Source: UBA1413 sp964552955 (GTDB taxonomy: Bacteria; Bacteroidota; Bacteroidia; Bacteroidales; Prolixibacteraceae). Taken from it: 64,000 bases of DNA. The stretch spans positions 8,226-72,225 of the forward strand of contig CAZKIU010000017.1 of the NCBI GenBank assembly GCA_964552955.1. The letters are read 5' to 3'. The notes under the pieces are model-generated. The model was not told where the DNA came from and made no database searches. It saw only the letters and a program-made list of their open reading frames with translations. Below, piece after piece: positions 8,984 through 19,138 of the stretch. How positions within the stretch are numbered: the stretch's first letter is position 1; each line of letters starts with the position of its first letter. The position numbers were made by a program, and so were the translations under genes.

Positions 8984-11900
8984 ATGTATCGTAAATTAAT
9001 GTTTTTACCGGCGATAGTGTTTTTATCGCTTCTCTCCCTGAAGGCATCGGCCATTGAGGACGCCAGGCTCCTGCGTTTTCCCGATATCCGGAAAGACCTG
9101 GTCGCCTTTGTCTATGCCGGGGATATCTGGAGTGTGAACGCCCAGGGCGGCGATGCCCGCAGACTTACGAGCCACGAAGGACTCGAACTCTTCCCCAAGA
9201 TTTCACCCGACGGACAATGGATTGCCTTTTCCGGTGAGTATTCAGGCAGCCGGCAGGTTTTTGTCATGCCTGCGGAAGGGGGAACACCCCGCCAGCTTAC
9301 CTGGTACAACTCCGTTGGGGTGATGCCTCCCCGCGGTGGGTTTGACCATGTGGTCCTCGATTGGACCCCTGACAGCAAACAGGTGCTGATCCGCGCCAAC
9401 CGCACGACTTTCGGCGATCGCAATGGCAGGTATTACCTGGTCTCCCTCGACGAGGGCCTCGAAGAACCCCTCCCCATCGTCAACGGTGGCTTCGCCGTTT
9501 TGTCCCCCGACGCTTCCCAGATCGTCTTTACCCCCGTCGATAGGGAATTCCGCACCTGGAAGCGCTATCAGGGTGGACGGGCTTCCGACCTATGGATTTA
9601 TAACCTCAAAAACAATACTTCGGAGCAGATCACCGACTTCAAGGGCACCGACCAGCACCCCGCATGGTCGGGCGAAGAGATCTTCTTCGCCTCCGACCGC
9701 GACCTGAAACTTAACATCTGGAAGTACAACGTCAAGACCAAACAAACCTCCCAGGTGACTACCCACAAGGAGTTCGACGTGATGTGGCCATCAGGCGGCG
9801 ACGGCTGGATGGTTTATGAAAACGGGGGTTACCTCTATAAACTCAACATGGCCTCCGGCGCCTCCGAAAAACTGACCGTCAACATTCATTTCGATAATCC
9901 CAACCTGCTCCCTTACTGGAAGAATGTCAAGGATGACATCCACAGTTTCTCGGTTTCCCCCACCGGCAAAAGAGCTTTATTCGACGCCCGCGGCGATATC
10001 TTCTCGGTTCCGGCCGAAAACGGGATCATCGAAAACCTGACCCAGAGCCAGGGCATCCGCGAGATCTTCCCCGCCTGGTCACCCGACGGGAAATACATCA
10101 GCTACATCTCCGATGCTACCGGGGAATATGAAATTTATCTTCTCGAGAATAAAAAGGGAGCCACACCCCGGCAGATCACCTTTAACTCCACCGCCTGGAA
10201 ATACCAGCCCCTGTGGTCACCTGACAGCCGCTATCTGCTCTATTCCGACAGAACCCTGAAACTCCGGCTTCTGGAGGTGGCTACCGGGAAAATGACCGAA
10301 ATCGACCACGCCACCCAGAATGAGATCCGTTCCTATGACTTCTCCCCCGATTCCCGCTGGATCGCCTACACCAGGGAGGGGAGCAACAGTCAGCCTGTTA
10401 TCTGGATCTATGATATCCCCTCCGGAAACAAACAACAGCTCACTGACGGGGTGTTCAGCGATGATGAACCGGTCTTTTCCCTCGACGGAAACTATCTCTT
10501 CTTTACTTCCAACCGCGATTTCAACCTGGCTTTCTCCAGCTTTGAGTTTGACTACCTTTATAACAAGGCCACCCGGATCTATGCCCTCACGCTGAAAGCC
10601 GACGGACCAAAGCTCTTCAAGGATAAGAATGATGTGGAACCCATCAGGGAGGAAAAGGCAGCTTCCGCGAAGGAGGAAACTGCTCCCTCCAAGGGAGACA
10701 AGAAAGAAAGCATTTCCAAAGGGGATAAAAATGGGGCTTCCGCCAAGGGAGCCGGTGGGGCTGCCACCTCTGCCTCTTCAAGCGCTGCTGATAACGGCAA
10801 AAAGGCGGTGAAGGTTGAGATCAGTTTTGAAGGAATCAACAACCGCATTGCCGTCCTTCCCGGAGAAGCCGGTGAATACCGGTTGGCCGGTGCCGCAGAG
10901 GGCGGAATCCTTTATTTGAGCAATGGAAAGCTGATGCGTTACAACATCAGTGAAGAAAAGAGCGAAGAGATCCTCGACCGTGCCATGATGACCATGATCA
11001 CCGCCGACGGAAAAATGATCATGTACCGCTCTGGTCCCGATTTCGGGATTGTCAAGGTCGCCCCAAACCAGAAAAGTGGTGCCGGAAGAATCAACCTCGA
11101 CCAACTGGAAATGAAGATTGACCCCCGGAAGGAGTGGAACCAGATCTATACCGACGGATGGCGCATCTTCCGGGACTATTTCTATGTGGATAATCTGCAT
11201 GGGGTCGACTGGAAAGGGGTCAGGGAGCGCTACAGCGCCCTGCTGCCCTTCGTCAGCCACCGTGCCGACCTCGATTATATCCTGAATGAGATCGTCTCTG
11301 AGAGCAATACCGGCCATTCTTATGTCGACTGGGGTGACTTCCCCAATGTAAAGCGCATCGAAGGTGGTCTCCTGGGCGCTGACCTGGTGGCCGATCCCTC
11401 TGCCGGGCGGTATAAGATTGCCAAAATCTACCAGGGTGAAAACTGGAATCCTGCCCGCCGCTCTCCGCTGACAGAAGGGGGCGTCAACGTGAAGGAAGGG
11501 GATTACCTCCTGCGTATCGATGGCAAAGAGATCACCCTGAAGGAGAATCCCTATCTTTTCCTCGAAAACAAGGCCGGCAAAAAGGTGGAGCTCACTATCA
11601 ACGGCAAGCCTGACGCGAAGGAGGCCCGCACGGCCGTGGTCCAGCCCATCGCCAGTGAACTGGAGTTGTTTGCCTTTGACTGGGTGAAGCAACGGCGTGA
11701 AATGGTCGACAGACTCTCGGGTGGCAGAATCGGCTATATTTATGTGCCCAATACCTCGACCGATGGCAACCGTGAACTCTTTCGCGGGATGTATGCCTAC
11801 CATGACAAGGAAGCCCTGATCATCGACGACCGTTACAATGGCGGAGGCTTTATCCCTGACCGGATGGCCGACTTGCTCGACCGCAAAACCCTGGTATGGT

Positions 11901-12349
11901 GGCACCGCAATGGGTTGGAACCCACCGCCGCCCCGGGAGTGGCGCACGACGGCCCCAAGGTGATGCTCATCAATGGCTATTCCTCTTCGGGTGGCGATGC
12001 TTTCCCCTATTTCTTCAAGAAGATGGGACTGGGAAAATTGATCGGTACCCGCACCTGGGGCGGACTGGTCGGCATCTCGGGGAATGCCCGCATGGTCGAC
12101 GGCGGCTACATCTCCGTGCCCCGGTTCGGTATCTACGATGAAAACGGCCAGTGGATCATCGAGGGTGTCGGCGTCTATCCCGACATCGAAGTGGTCGACA
12201 GGCCCGAACAACTCGCCAAAGGCCAGGATCCCTGCATCGAACGCGCCGTAAAGGAACTGTTGCAGGAACTGGAGAAAAACCCGGTCAAACGGCCTGCTAC
12301 CCCGAAATCGCCCGACCGCTCCGGCTGGATCGAGCAGGAAATTAAGTAA
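8984..12349 (+). CDS. Tricorn-like S41 protease with PD40 beta-propellers
   Basis: Large exported peptidase of the Tricorn/C-terminal-processing family, thought to trim peptides in the envelope. The start at 8984 gives a clean signal peptide (MYRKLMFLPAIVFLSLLSLK, cleaved near ASAIED). WD40/PD40-type propeller repeats follow (ISPDGQWIAFSGEYSG, WSPDGKYISYISD, WSPDSRYLLYSD), covering roughly residues 30-690. A PDZ-like segment lies near 820-890. The catalytic S41 domain carries NTGHSYV near 780 and GYSSSGGDAFPYFF near 1000, the latter holding the nucleophilic serine. A Lys/Glu/Ala/Ser-rich insert at about 552-605 looks like a flexible linker inside the second propeller. The 1,121 residues are a normal length for the family. 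It is followed by a strong terminator and appears monocistronic. Confidence 0.88.
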   Translation: MYRKLMFLPAIVFLSLLSLKASAIEDARLLRFPDIRKDLVAFVYAGDIWSVNAQGGDARRLTSHEGLELFPKISPDGQWIAFSGEYSGSRQVFVMPAEGGTPRQLTWYNSVGVMPPRGGFDHVVLDWTPDSKQVLIRANRTTFGDRNGRYYLVSLDEGLEEPLPIVNGGFAVLSPDASQIVFTPVDREFRTWKRYQGGRASDLWIYNLKNNTSEQITDFKGTDQHPAWSGEEIFFASDRDLKLNIWKYNVKTKQTSQVTTHKEFDVMWPSGGDGWMVYENGGYLYKLNMASGASEKLTVNIHFDNPNLLPYWKNVKDDIHSFSVSPTGKRALFDARGDIFSVPAENGIIENLTQSQGIREIFPAWSPDGKYISYISDATGEYEIYLLENKKGATPRQITFNSTAWKYQPLWSPDSRYLLYSDRTLKLRLLEVATGKMTEIDHATQNEIRSYDFSPDSRWIAYTREGSNSQPVIWIYDIPSGNKQQLTDGVFSDDEPVFSLDGNYLFFTSNRDFNLAFSSFEFDYLYNKATRIYALTLKADGPKLFKDKNDVEPIREEKAASAKEETAPSKGDKKESISKGDKNGASAKGAGGAATSASSSAADNGKKAVKVEISFEGINNRIAVLPGEAGEYRLAGAAEGGILYLSNGKLMRYNISEEKSEEILDRAMMTMITADGKMIMYRSGPDFGIVKVAPNQKSGAGRINLDQLEMKIDPRKEWNQIYTDGWRIFRDYFYVDNLHGVDWKGVRERYSALLPFVSHRADLDYILNEIVSESNTGHSYVDWGDFPNVKRIEGGLLGADLVADPSAGRYKIAKIYQGENWNPARRSPLTEGGVNVKEGDYLLRIDGKEITLKENPYLFLENKAGKKVELTINGKPDAKEARTAVVQPIASELELFAFDWVKQRREMVDRLSGGRIGYIYVPNTSTDGNRELFRGMYAYHDKEALIIDDRYNGGGFIPDRMADLLDRKTLVWWHRNGLEPTAAPGVAHDGPKVMLINGYSSSGGDAFPYFFKKMGLGKLIGTRTWGGLVGISGNARMVDGGYISVPRFGIYDENGQWIIEGVGVYPDIEVVDRPEQLAKGQDPCIERAVKELLQELEKNPVKRPATPKSPDRSGWIEQEIK

Positions 12350-12415
12350 CAACCGGTAGGGACTAACCCTCTCCCCGGCTGGCTAGCCTTAGAATGACTA
12401 GTCCAAAACCATAAT

Positions 12416-12456
12416 AAAAAACATCCGGTCAAAACATTGACCGGATGTTTTTTTTG
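12416..12456 (+). terminator. Rho-independent terminator after the Tricorn-like gene
   Basis: A perfect 12-pair stem, ACATCCGGTCAA (12421-12432) and TTGACCGGATGT (12437-12448), closes an AACA loop and is followed by a run of T. Five A precede the stem, so it could also act on leftward transcripts from the M16 protease gene. Confidence 0.9.
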
Positions 12457-12489
12457 CGCTCAAGATCTTGTCCCGGGAGTGTTCATCCT

Positions 12490-12650
12490 TATTCAAGACT
12501 TAAGATTCCTATATTCAGGACTCTAAATTCAGGACTCACGTAGCGAAGCGGAGTCTCGACTCAGTCGGGAAGATTCCCGACTCCCACATTCAAGATTCTT
12601 GCATTCAGGATTCAGGATTCCCACATTCAGGATTCCCGACTTAGGATTCT
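12490..12650. repeat. degenerate tandem array of ATTCAGGATTC-like units
   Basis: Between the terminator and the M16 protease stop, units such as ATTCAGGACTC, ATTCAAGATTC, ATTCAGGATTC and CCCACATTCAGGATTCCCGAC recur about ten times, with a GC-rich interruption near 12540-12580. There is no coding potential. The last units run up to the protease stop codon. Confidence 0.7.
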
Positions 12651-15643
12651 TATTCTTCTTTCTCTATGGTGATCACTTCCCTGAAAAGATCTTTATTCTC
12701 CCTGATTTTGGCTTCACTGCCATAGACGCAATAGATGTTTTTAGCCAGAATGTCAGCCACCATGGGTTGCATTCCCCTGATGTCCTCTGCCGTGGTTGAG
12801 AGGATTTCCCGGCGCTCCTTGTTGAGCATGTCGGCAGTGGTCTTCTCAAAATAGTATTGCATGGCCGTCCGTCCTTTCTGTGAAGCCGTTTTAGGCTGGT
12901 CGTTGCGTGCGATGGTCCCGATGATATAACGGGTCATGGCCTTCTCGTCGGCTTTGAAGTTCGTCAGGTAAACGGCCGTCGAGTCGTAGTTGACCAGAGT
13001 CTCCTTCAGGTTGGGATCGCGGTACGACATGAAATATACGCCTCCGGCAGGGGAGATGGAGGAGTATCCGCCATAGGCACCACCCATGACCCGGATGCGG
13101 GTTTGCAGCCAGTCGGTGCTGATGACCTGGTTGAGAACGCTCATCTTGCCATTCCAGTCGTAGCCCAGCATCTTGAAGTTGTATGCCTTGATCACGTATT
13201 GCACCTTGGAGGCCGAGAGAAGGGCTTCGTTGCCCTGGTTGAGCGGCAGTACCCAGGAGTTGACTTCCTTGCTTCCTTCAGGATATACCTCTGCTGTGCG
13301 TCCCAGCTCACCCGTGAAGAGGGGAAGTTCCTTGGGTGAACAGGTTACGGCAGCCATCAGGTTGTTCCGGTTGAAAAGCAGGGCAGCCGTCTCTTCCAGG
13401 TTGCGGCTGATCTCGGGAGCGAGCTCATCGAAGTGAGTGACCAACCGGGTCAGGAAACGGTAGTAATCGAGTCCGCCCGTCAGTTCGTTGAACATGCCGC
13501 TTTGTGAATAATAGGAAGAGGCCCTGATGCGGGCGTAGTTGAGTCCATTCTGTTTGATGTCGGCATCGACATTGGAGAAGTGACGGGTTAGCACGGACTT
13601 CAGCCGCAGCGTATCCTTGTAATCTGAGTGGACCAGGATTTCGGCCAGCAGGTCTGCCATCTTCCCTGTTTTCTCATCGGTCGCCTTGGCCGACACCAGC
13701 AGCTTGGGCTGCATCCCTTCGTCGGTGCGGTTTTCGAGGAAGGAAGAGATTTCACTGCTGAAACCCCCGGTGTGGAGATTCAACTGATTCTCCAGTTCCC
13801 CGAAGCTGTAGTTCTGCGTATTCATTTTTCCCAATATCGCCGAAAGCAGGGCGGCATAAGGGATCTTATCCTGAGGAAGCTTCTTCAGGTCAAAATAGTA
13901 GTCGGCATAGACAATACCATTGGTGAACTGGTCACAGTGCATCACCGGGATGGCCGCCGTTTCCGAAGCATTCACGGTGTAGAATTCCGTCTCGGCCGGA
14001 ATATCCGACAATTCAAGCATCGGGATGGTGGCCAGCGCTTCGGGTGTGTCTTCCCTTTGCTGGAACTCCATGAGGGTATTGGTCTCCTTGATGATGGAGT
14101 CGAGCTGAGCGTCTGAGAATGAGGCTTTCATGCTGGCCAGCGCCTGGTCTACTTCGGCATCACGCCGGGCCTGGAGCCCCGGATCGGGTTTCAGCGTCAG
14201 CAACATTGCATGGGGATTCTGAATCAGGTAACGGTCGACCAGCGACTCCAGAAGATGGCTTTCCACGCCCTTCTTGACTTCTGCCAGCGGTTTTTCAAAC
14301 TCCAGCCCCAGGAAAGGATCTCCCGAGTAGATCCACGGCTGTTGGTTCCTGAACGTGTACATCAATCCCTTATGGGGGGTGTTCCCTTCCCTGAGGTTGA
14401 ACTCTGTCCGGTTGAGCAGTCCCTCTATCATCGTTTTATCAAACCCTTCGTTGACTACTTTCTGCATGGTCGACAGGACGACCTCCCTGAAGCGGTCACG
14501 GTCACCGGGATTGGCATTCTGAACTACGATAGCAAAGACATTCTGCTGAAGTTCCATAAACCATCCCATCACCTCGTGACCGATACCCGCCTCCTGGAGG
14601 GCCAGCCGCACAGGCGCCGACTCGTGGTTGACCAACGCGTTGGCAATGAAATCAAAAGCCATGGAGGTGCTCCTGTCGGTATTGAGGTTGGTCACAAAAC
14701 TCATAGCCAGGTATGTGTTGTCTTTAACAGGACTCCCCTCAGGCACCGCATAGCTCTCTTCGACCTCCTTCATTTCCTTGAAGGGCTCCTGCAGAGGAAT
14801 CTCCGTAAGATCATCCGATACCTCATAATTCACCAGATAGTTGTCATTGAGGAATTGCAACTCCTTGTTCAGATCGGCATCGCCGTAAAGGGTGATATAA
14901 CTGTTGGAAGGATGGTAGAACTTATTGTGGAAGGCCGTGAAATACTCCTGCGTCAACCCCGGTATCGCCGACGGATGTCCTCCCGACTCCTTGCCATAGG
15001 TGTTGTCGGGAAACAGATTCTTGCCCGTCTGGTAATACAATTCCGTCATGGGATCGGAATAAGCCCCTTTCATCTCGTTGTAAACCACTCCCTTGTAAAT
15101 CAGTGGACTGTTTTTGTCGGTGAGTTCCAGATGCCATCCTTCTTGTTTCAATACTCTGGAGTCTTCCAGCATCACGGGATTGAACACCGCATCAAGGTAT
15201 ACATGCATGAGATTGAAATAATCCTTTTCGTTCATGCTGGCCACCGGGTAAGTGGTGTAGTCAGAGCTGGTCATGGCGTTCAGGAAGGTGTTGAGCGATC
15301 CCTTCAGCAAGATGTCGAAGGGACTCTTCACCGGGAAGTTTTTAGATCCGTTGAGCACCGAATGTTCCAGGATATGGGGGGTTCCGAAGTCGTTTTCCGG
15401 AACGGTCTTAAAGGCGATATTAAAAAGTTTGTTGGGATCGTCAGCGGCAATCTTGAGCAACCGGGCTCCACTCTTCTCGTGGACAAAATAGAGGCATTCG
15501 GCATTCACCTCCTTGACAAACCGCTTTTCAACCAGTTTGAAACCATTGTATACTTCATTGATTTTGAATTCTCCCTGCTTCGCGCAGGAGGTGATCACCG
15601 TTGCCAGAGCAATCACCAGAATGGACGGAAAACTCTTGTTCAT
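12650..15643 (-). CDS. M16C family metalloprotease lipoprotein (PreP/presequence protease-like)
   Basis: Zinc peptidase of the pitrilysin/insulinase superfamily, predicted to be a lipoprotein degrading peptides in the periplasm or at the outer membrane. From the ATG at 15643, residues 1-20 form a lipoprotein signal ending VITSC, with Cys20 as the lipidation site. The inverted zinc motif HILEH is at about residues 90-94, followed by NGSKNFPVKSPFD. The downstream glutamate is in YNEMKGAYSDP. The remaining three M16 domains follow and fill the expected length of about 1,000 residues for the PreP type. A TTG two codons upstream is also in frame. The gene is divergent from the SpmAB fusion. No metal or catalytic residue appears to be missing. 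Confidence 0.87.
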   Translation of the reverse strand: MNKSFPSILVIALATVITSCAKQGEFKINEVYNGFKLVEKRFVKEVNAECLYFVHEKSGARLLKIAADDPNKLFNIAFKTVPENDFGTPHILEHSVLNGSKNFPVKSPFDILLKGSLNTFLNAMTSSDYTTYPVASMNEKDYFNLMHVYLDAVFNPVMLEDSRVLKQEGWHLELTDKNSPLIYKGVVYNEMKGAYSDPMTELYYQTGKNLFPDNTYGKESGGHPSAIPGLTQEYFTAFHNKFYHPSNSYITLYGDADLNKELQFLNDNYLVNYEVSDDLTEIPLQEPFKEMKEVEESYAVPEGSPVKDNTYLAMSFVTNLNTDRSTSMAFDFIANALVNHESAPVRLALQEAGIGHEVMGWFMELQQNVFAIVVQNANPGDRDRFREVVLSTMQKVVNEGFDKTMIEGLLNRTEFNLREGNTPHKGLMYTFRNQQPWIYSGDPFLGLEFEKPLAEVKKGVESHLLESLVDRYLIQNPHAMLLTLKPDPGLQARRDAEVDQALASMKASFSDAQLDSIIKETNTLMEFQQREDTPEALATIPMLELSDIPAETEFYTVNASETAAIPVMHCDQFTNGIVYADYYFDLKKLPQDKIPYAALLSAILGKMNTQNYSFGELENQLNLHTGGFSSEISSFLENRTDEGMQPKLLVSAKATDEKTGKMADLLAEILVHSDYKDTLRLKSVLTRHFSNVDADIKQNGLNYARIRASSYYSQSGMFNELTGGLDYYRFLTRLVTHFDELAPEISRNLEETAALLFNRNNLMAAVTCSPKELPLFTGELGRTAEVYPEGSKEVNSWVLPLNQGNEALLSASKVQYVIKAYNFKMLGYDWNGKMSVLNQVISTDWLQTRIRVMGGAYGGYSSISPAGGVYFMSYRDPNLKETLVNYDSTAVYLTNFKADEKAMTRYIIGTIARNDQPKTASQKGRTAMQYYFEKTTADMLNKERREILSTTAEDIRGMQPMVADILAKNIYCVYGSEAKIRENKDLFREVITIEKEE

Positions 15644-15765
15644 ATTCAATTTATATTTAGGGCCGTGAATTTACGATTTATTATCATCAGGAAAGAAATT
15701 ATGATGCGTGAATTATGGATTCCTGCCGGAATTTCATCACATTTGCGCAACTGAACTCCTGCAGG

Positions 15766-16998
15766 ATGGCTCTGAACTATCTTTTCATATTCTTTTTTCT
15801 GATCGCTTTCGTCATCGGGCTGGCCAAGCTCCTGTTCCTGGGCGATACGGAAGTGTTCAGTCAGATGGTCACGGCTACCTTTGACAGCGCTAAAACGGGG
15901 TTTGAGATCTCCCTGGGGCTGACCGGTGTGCTGACCCTCTGGATGGGCATCATGAAAGTGGGCGAAAAGGGTGGGGTGGTGAAGCTTTTTGCCCGGGCTA
16001 TTGGACCTTTTTTCAATAAGCTGTTTCCTGCCCTGGGCAAGGACCACCCGGCTTATGGGTCGATCATCCTCAATATCGCGGCCAATATGCTGAACCTCGA
16101 CAATGCGGCCACCCCCGTGGGCCTCCAGGCCATGAAGGAGATGCAGGAGTCCAACCCGAAAAAAGATACCGCCACCGACCCGATGATCATGTTCCTGGTC
16201 CTTAACACCTCGGGACTCACCATCATCCCCGTGAGTATCATGGTCTACCGGGCTCAGCTGGGAGCCGCCAATCCATCCGATATCTTCCTGCCGATCCTGA
16301 TTGCTACTTATTTTTCTACGCTGGCCGGACTGATCGCCGTGTCGCTTTACCAGAAAATCAACCTGCTGAACCGGACCATCCTGGCCTATCTGGGCTCCCT
16401 TACCCTGGCCATCGCCGGACTGATCTGGTATTTCTCGACTCTCGAACAGGAACAGATTACCCATATCAGCGCCCTGGTCAGTAATGTCATCCTGTTTTCG
16501 ATCATCACCGGGTTTATTCTTGCGGGTTTTATCCGGAAGATCAATGTCTATGAGGCTTTTATAGAAGGCGCTACCGATGGTTTCAAGACGGCGGTCAAGA
16601 TTATTCCTTACCTGGTAGCCATCCTGGTGGCCATCGGGGTTTTCAGGGCTTCCGGAGCGATGGACTGGCTGCTGTCAGGGTTGTCATGGGTGGTCTCCCT
16701 GTTCGGACTGAATACCGATTTCATCCCGGCCATGCCCACAGCCCTGATGAAACCCCTGAGTGGGAGCGGGGCCCGCGGCATGATGGTCGACGCGATGACC
16801 ACTTATGGCGCCGACTCCTTCGTGGGGCGCCTGGCTAGTATCTTCCAGGGAGCCACCGACACCACCTTTTACATCCTGGCCGTCTATTTCGGCTCCGTGG
16901 GCATCAAAAATACCCGCTATGCGGTCGTATGCGGTCTCCTGGCCGACCTGGCCGGCGTCGTCGCCGCCCTCTTCCTCGGTTACCTCTTCTTCCACTGA
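15766..16998 (+). CDS. SpmA-SpmB fusion, nucleoside-recognition (Gate) domain membrane protein
   Basis: Integral membrane protein of 410 residues made of two nucleoside-recognition (Gate) halves. The first resembles SpmA (GLTGVLTLWMGIMKVGEKGG, NMLNLDNAATPVGLQAM) and the second SpmB (KIIPYLVAILVAIGVFRASG, MPTALMKPLSGSGARGMMVD, GATDTTFYILAVYFGS). In spore formers SpmA and SpmB affect core dehydration. In non-sporulating Bacteroidota the fused form is common and its substrate is unknown. I chose the ATG at 15766 because the 17 codons upstream in the open frame are not part of the conserved domain. The gene is divergent from the M16 protease. Confidence 0.85.
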   Translation: MALNYLFIFFFLIAFVIGLAKLLFLGDTEVFSQMVTATFDSAKTGFEISLGLTGVLTLWMGIMKVGEKGGVVKLFARAIGPFFNKLFPALGKDHPAYGSIILNIAANMLNLDNAATPVGLQAMKEMQESNPKKDTATDPMIMFLVLNTSGLTIIPVSIMVYRAQLGAANPSDIFLPILIATYFSTLAGLIAVSLYQKINLLNRTILAYLGSLTLAIAGLIWYFSTLEQEQITHISALVSNVILFSIITGFILAGFIRKINVYEAFIEGATDGFKTAVKIIPYLVAILVAIGVFRASGAMDWLLSGLSWVVSLFGLNTDFIPAMPTALMKPLSGSGARGMMVDAMTTYGADSFVGRLASIFQGATDTTFYILAVYFGSVGIKNTRYAVVCGLLADLAGVVAALFLGYLFFH

Positions 16999-17194
16999 CC
17001 GGCTGCAATTCCTGCCTAAACGGGGAGTCTCCCATTTTTCACAGTCTCTGCCCTGGTCTGCAGATCACCTCATGAAGTTCCCTTACCTTCCCTTGCCCAT
17101 GGCCTGCCTGAATAGGATACCATTCTCACTGCATCTGCTATCCCATAGTCATTCGGGCTCCAGTCCCATGGTCATTGCCGGCCTGGTCCCATGG

Positions 17195-19132
17195 TTACGG
17201 CACCCCGGATGGCTTCCCTTCAGAGGGCCCATCTGACTTTCCGGTCTCCTCGGCCTTCTCTTTTCTGACGGAAGCGACATCCCAGGCATAGTCGGTGTCA
17301 TGGATGGAGAAGTCCCTTTCGGCTTGCAGGGTTTCACTGAGTTGTTCCGAGAAACGGCGCGATTCACGGATAAAGTGGGTCTCGTCCTTGAGCCAGTGCT
17401 CATAGAGTTCGCGCATGATGCTGTTTTCGTGGTGTTTGAAGGTGAGGGCGGCACGGGTGGCCTGGTAACGGTTGAAGCCCAGGTAGTGAAGTGAGCGGCT
17501 GCCCAGTTCAACGGCTGAGTTGAACGTTTCGCGCTGTACCATCTCCACCCCCAGCTTATAGAATTCAAACTCATGGAAGGTATCCCTGGCCCGGGCGGCG
17601 ATTTTGAGGCGGGGGTAGTGTTTCTTGAGCCAGGCGGCGATTTTCAGGGCTTCGTCATCTTCGGCCATCGTCAGCACCAGCAGCCGGGCATCCTTAACGC
17701 CTGCCGCCTCGAGCATCTCGGGGCGGGTGACGTCACCATAGAAGAGTTTAAAACCATATTTACGGAGAATCTCCACGTTGGCGGGGTTGCTGTCGAGGAT
17801 GGTCACTGTGAAACCGTTGGCCATGAGCAGGCGCCCCACCACCAGCCCGAAGCGGCCGAAGCCGGCGATGATGATTTTATTGCCTGTTTCAGGGATCTTG
17901 TCGGGTACCTCCTTGTTGCGGCGCCTGACGTACCAGGGGCGCACCAGCTTCTCGTTGATAATCAGCAGCAGCGGGGTGAAAGCCATGCTGAGAATAATGA
18001 CCATGATCAGCAGGGAGGAGGTCTCATGGTCGAAGATCCGCAGGGTGTCAGAGAAGGAGACCAGCACGAATCCGAATTCACTGGCCTGTGCCAGGGCCAG
18101 GGCAAAGAGGATATGCCGGCCGTGCCGCAGTCCGAACGCCCGGGCGATTACCCATAGTGCACCAAATTTTAAAACAATCAGGAGCAGCACCAATCCAAGG
18201 ATCAGCAAAGGCTTCTGGTAGAAAAGAACGAAGTTGATGCTCGCGCCCACCGAAATGAAGAAAAGTCCCAACAACAACCCTTTGATGGGTTCGATGGTGA
18301 CTTCGAGCTCGTGGCGGTATTCGTTTTCGGCCAGCACAACTCCTGCGATGAAGGTTCCCAGGGCGGGGGAGAGGCCTATTTTCGCTGTTCCATATGCACT
18401 GCCGATGACCAACAAGAGAACCGAGGCGGTGAAGACTTCTTTCATTCCGGAGCCGGCCACAAAACGGAAGATATGACGGGCGATGAACCTTCCTGTGATG
18501 ATGACGGCCAGTCCGACCGATACGATCAGCAAGAGCTGCACGGTTCCCGGCAGGGCGGCAAATCCCTCTTCCGGAGGAGGTACCTGGTTTTTAACGTCGG
18601 TGATGCCTCCTATGACGGCCAGCAGGGGCAGCAAGGCCAGGATGGGGATGACGGCCAGGTCCTGGAAGAGCAGCACTGAGATGGCTGCCCGGCCGCCGCT
18701 GTTTTTTTGGAGCCCTTTTTCGGAGAGGGTCTGCAACACGATGGCCGTGGAGGAGAGGGAGAGGATCAGCCCAATGGCGACGGACTGGTTCAACCGGAAG
18801 CCCATCAGCCAGGCTGCGGCCCCGATGACCAGGGCGGTGGTGGCCACCTGCATCCCTCCCATCCCAAAAATGGAATGCCTGGTTTTCCAGAGCAGCGAGG
18901 GCTGCATCTCCAGCCCGATCAGAAACAGCATCAGCACCACACCAAATTCGGCAAAATGCATCACCTTTTCACTCTCCTGGCCGACCCACCCCAACACAAA
19001 GGGGCCGATGATCACCCCGGCCAACAGATAGCCCGGCACCGATCCCAATCCGGCTTTCTTGGCCAGCGGTACCGTCATCACCGCTGCCAGCAGGTATATC
19101 ATGGCCTGCAAAAAGAAATCCTGGTTATACAT
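17195..19132 (-). CDS. CPA2 monovalent cation:proton antiporter with TrkA-N domain (KefC-like)
   Basis: Potassium/proton antiporter of the KefB/KefC type. About 12 membrane segments make up residues 1-390 (for example LAGVIIGPFVLGWVG and ALGTFIAGVVLAENEYRHE). A cytoplasmic TrkA-N/RCK domain follows, beginning IIIAGFGRFGLVVGRLL near residue 415, with FYGDVTRPEML and LVLTMAEDDEAL. The C-terminal tail is charged and probably helical. The ancillary flavoprotein gene lies six bases upstream in the same direction, matching the KefF-KefC arrangement, in which the quinone reductase binds and activates the channel during electrophile stress. Whether glutathione regulates this protein cannot be judged from the sequence. 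Confidence 0.9.
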   Translation of the reverse strand: MYNQDFFLQAMIYLLAAVMTVPLAKKAGLGSVPGYLLAGVIIGPFVLGWVGQESEKVMHFAEFGVVLMLFLIGLEMQPSLLWKTRHSIFGMGGMQVATTALVIGAAAWLMGFRLNQSVAIGLILSLSSTAIVLQTLSEKGLQKNSGGRAAISVLLFQDLAVIPILALLPLLAVIGGITDVKNQVPPPEEGFAALPGTVQLLLIVSVGLAVIITGRFIARHIFRFVAGSGMKEVFTASVLLLVIGSAYGTAKIGLSPALGTFIAGVVLAENEYRHELEVTIEPIKGLLLGLFFISVGASINFVLFYQKPLLILGLVLLLIVLKFGALWVIARAFGLRHGRHILFALALAQASEFGFVLVSFSDTLRIFDHETSSLLIMVIILSMAFTPLLLIINEKLVRPWYVRRRNKEVPDKIPETGNKIIIAGFGRFGLVVGRLLMANGFTVTILDSNPANVEILRKYGFKLFYGDVTRPEMLEAAGVKDARLLVLTMAEDDEALKIAAWLKKHYPRLKIAARARDTFHEFEFYKLGVEMVQRETFNSAVELGSRSLHYLGFNRYQATRAALTFKHHENSIMRELYEHWLKDETHFIRESRRFSEQLSETLQAERDFSIHDTDYAWDVASVRKEKAEETGKSDGPSEGKPSGVP

Positions 19133-19138
19133 ACCGGT

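Noticed and set aside
10778..12352. Long minus-strand open frame of 524 codons opposite the Tricorn-like gene
   Set aside because: No family features; the plus-strand gene has clear domains and uses the same bases. Long antisense frames are expected in GC-rich coding DNA.
14210..15754. Plus-strand open frame of 514 codons opposite the M16 protease gene
   Set aside because: It is the shadow of the protease gene, with no signal peptide or recognisable domain.
17000..17194. Possible small gene between the SpmAB fusion and the KefC-like gene
   Set aside because: No frame with coding features; the region between these convergent genes is ordinary non-coding DNA.
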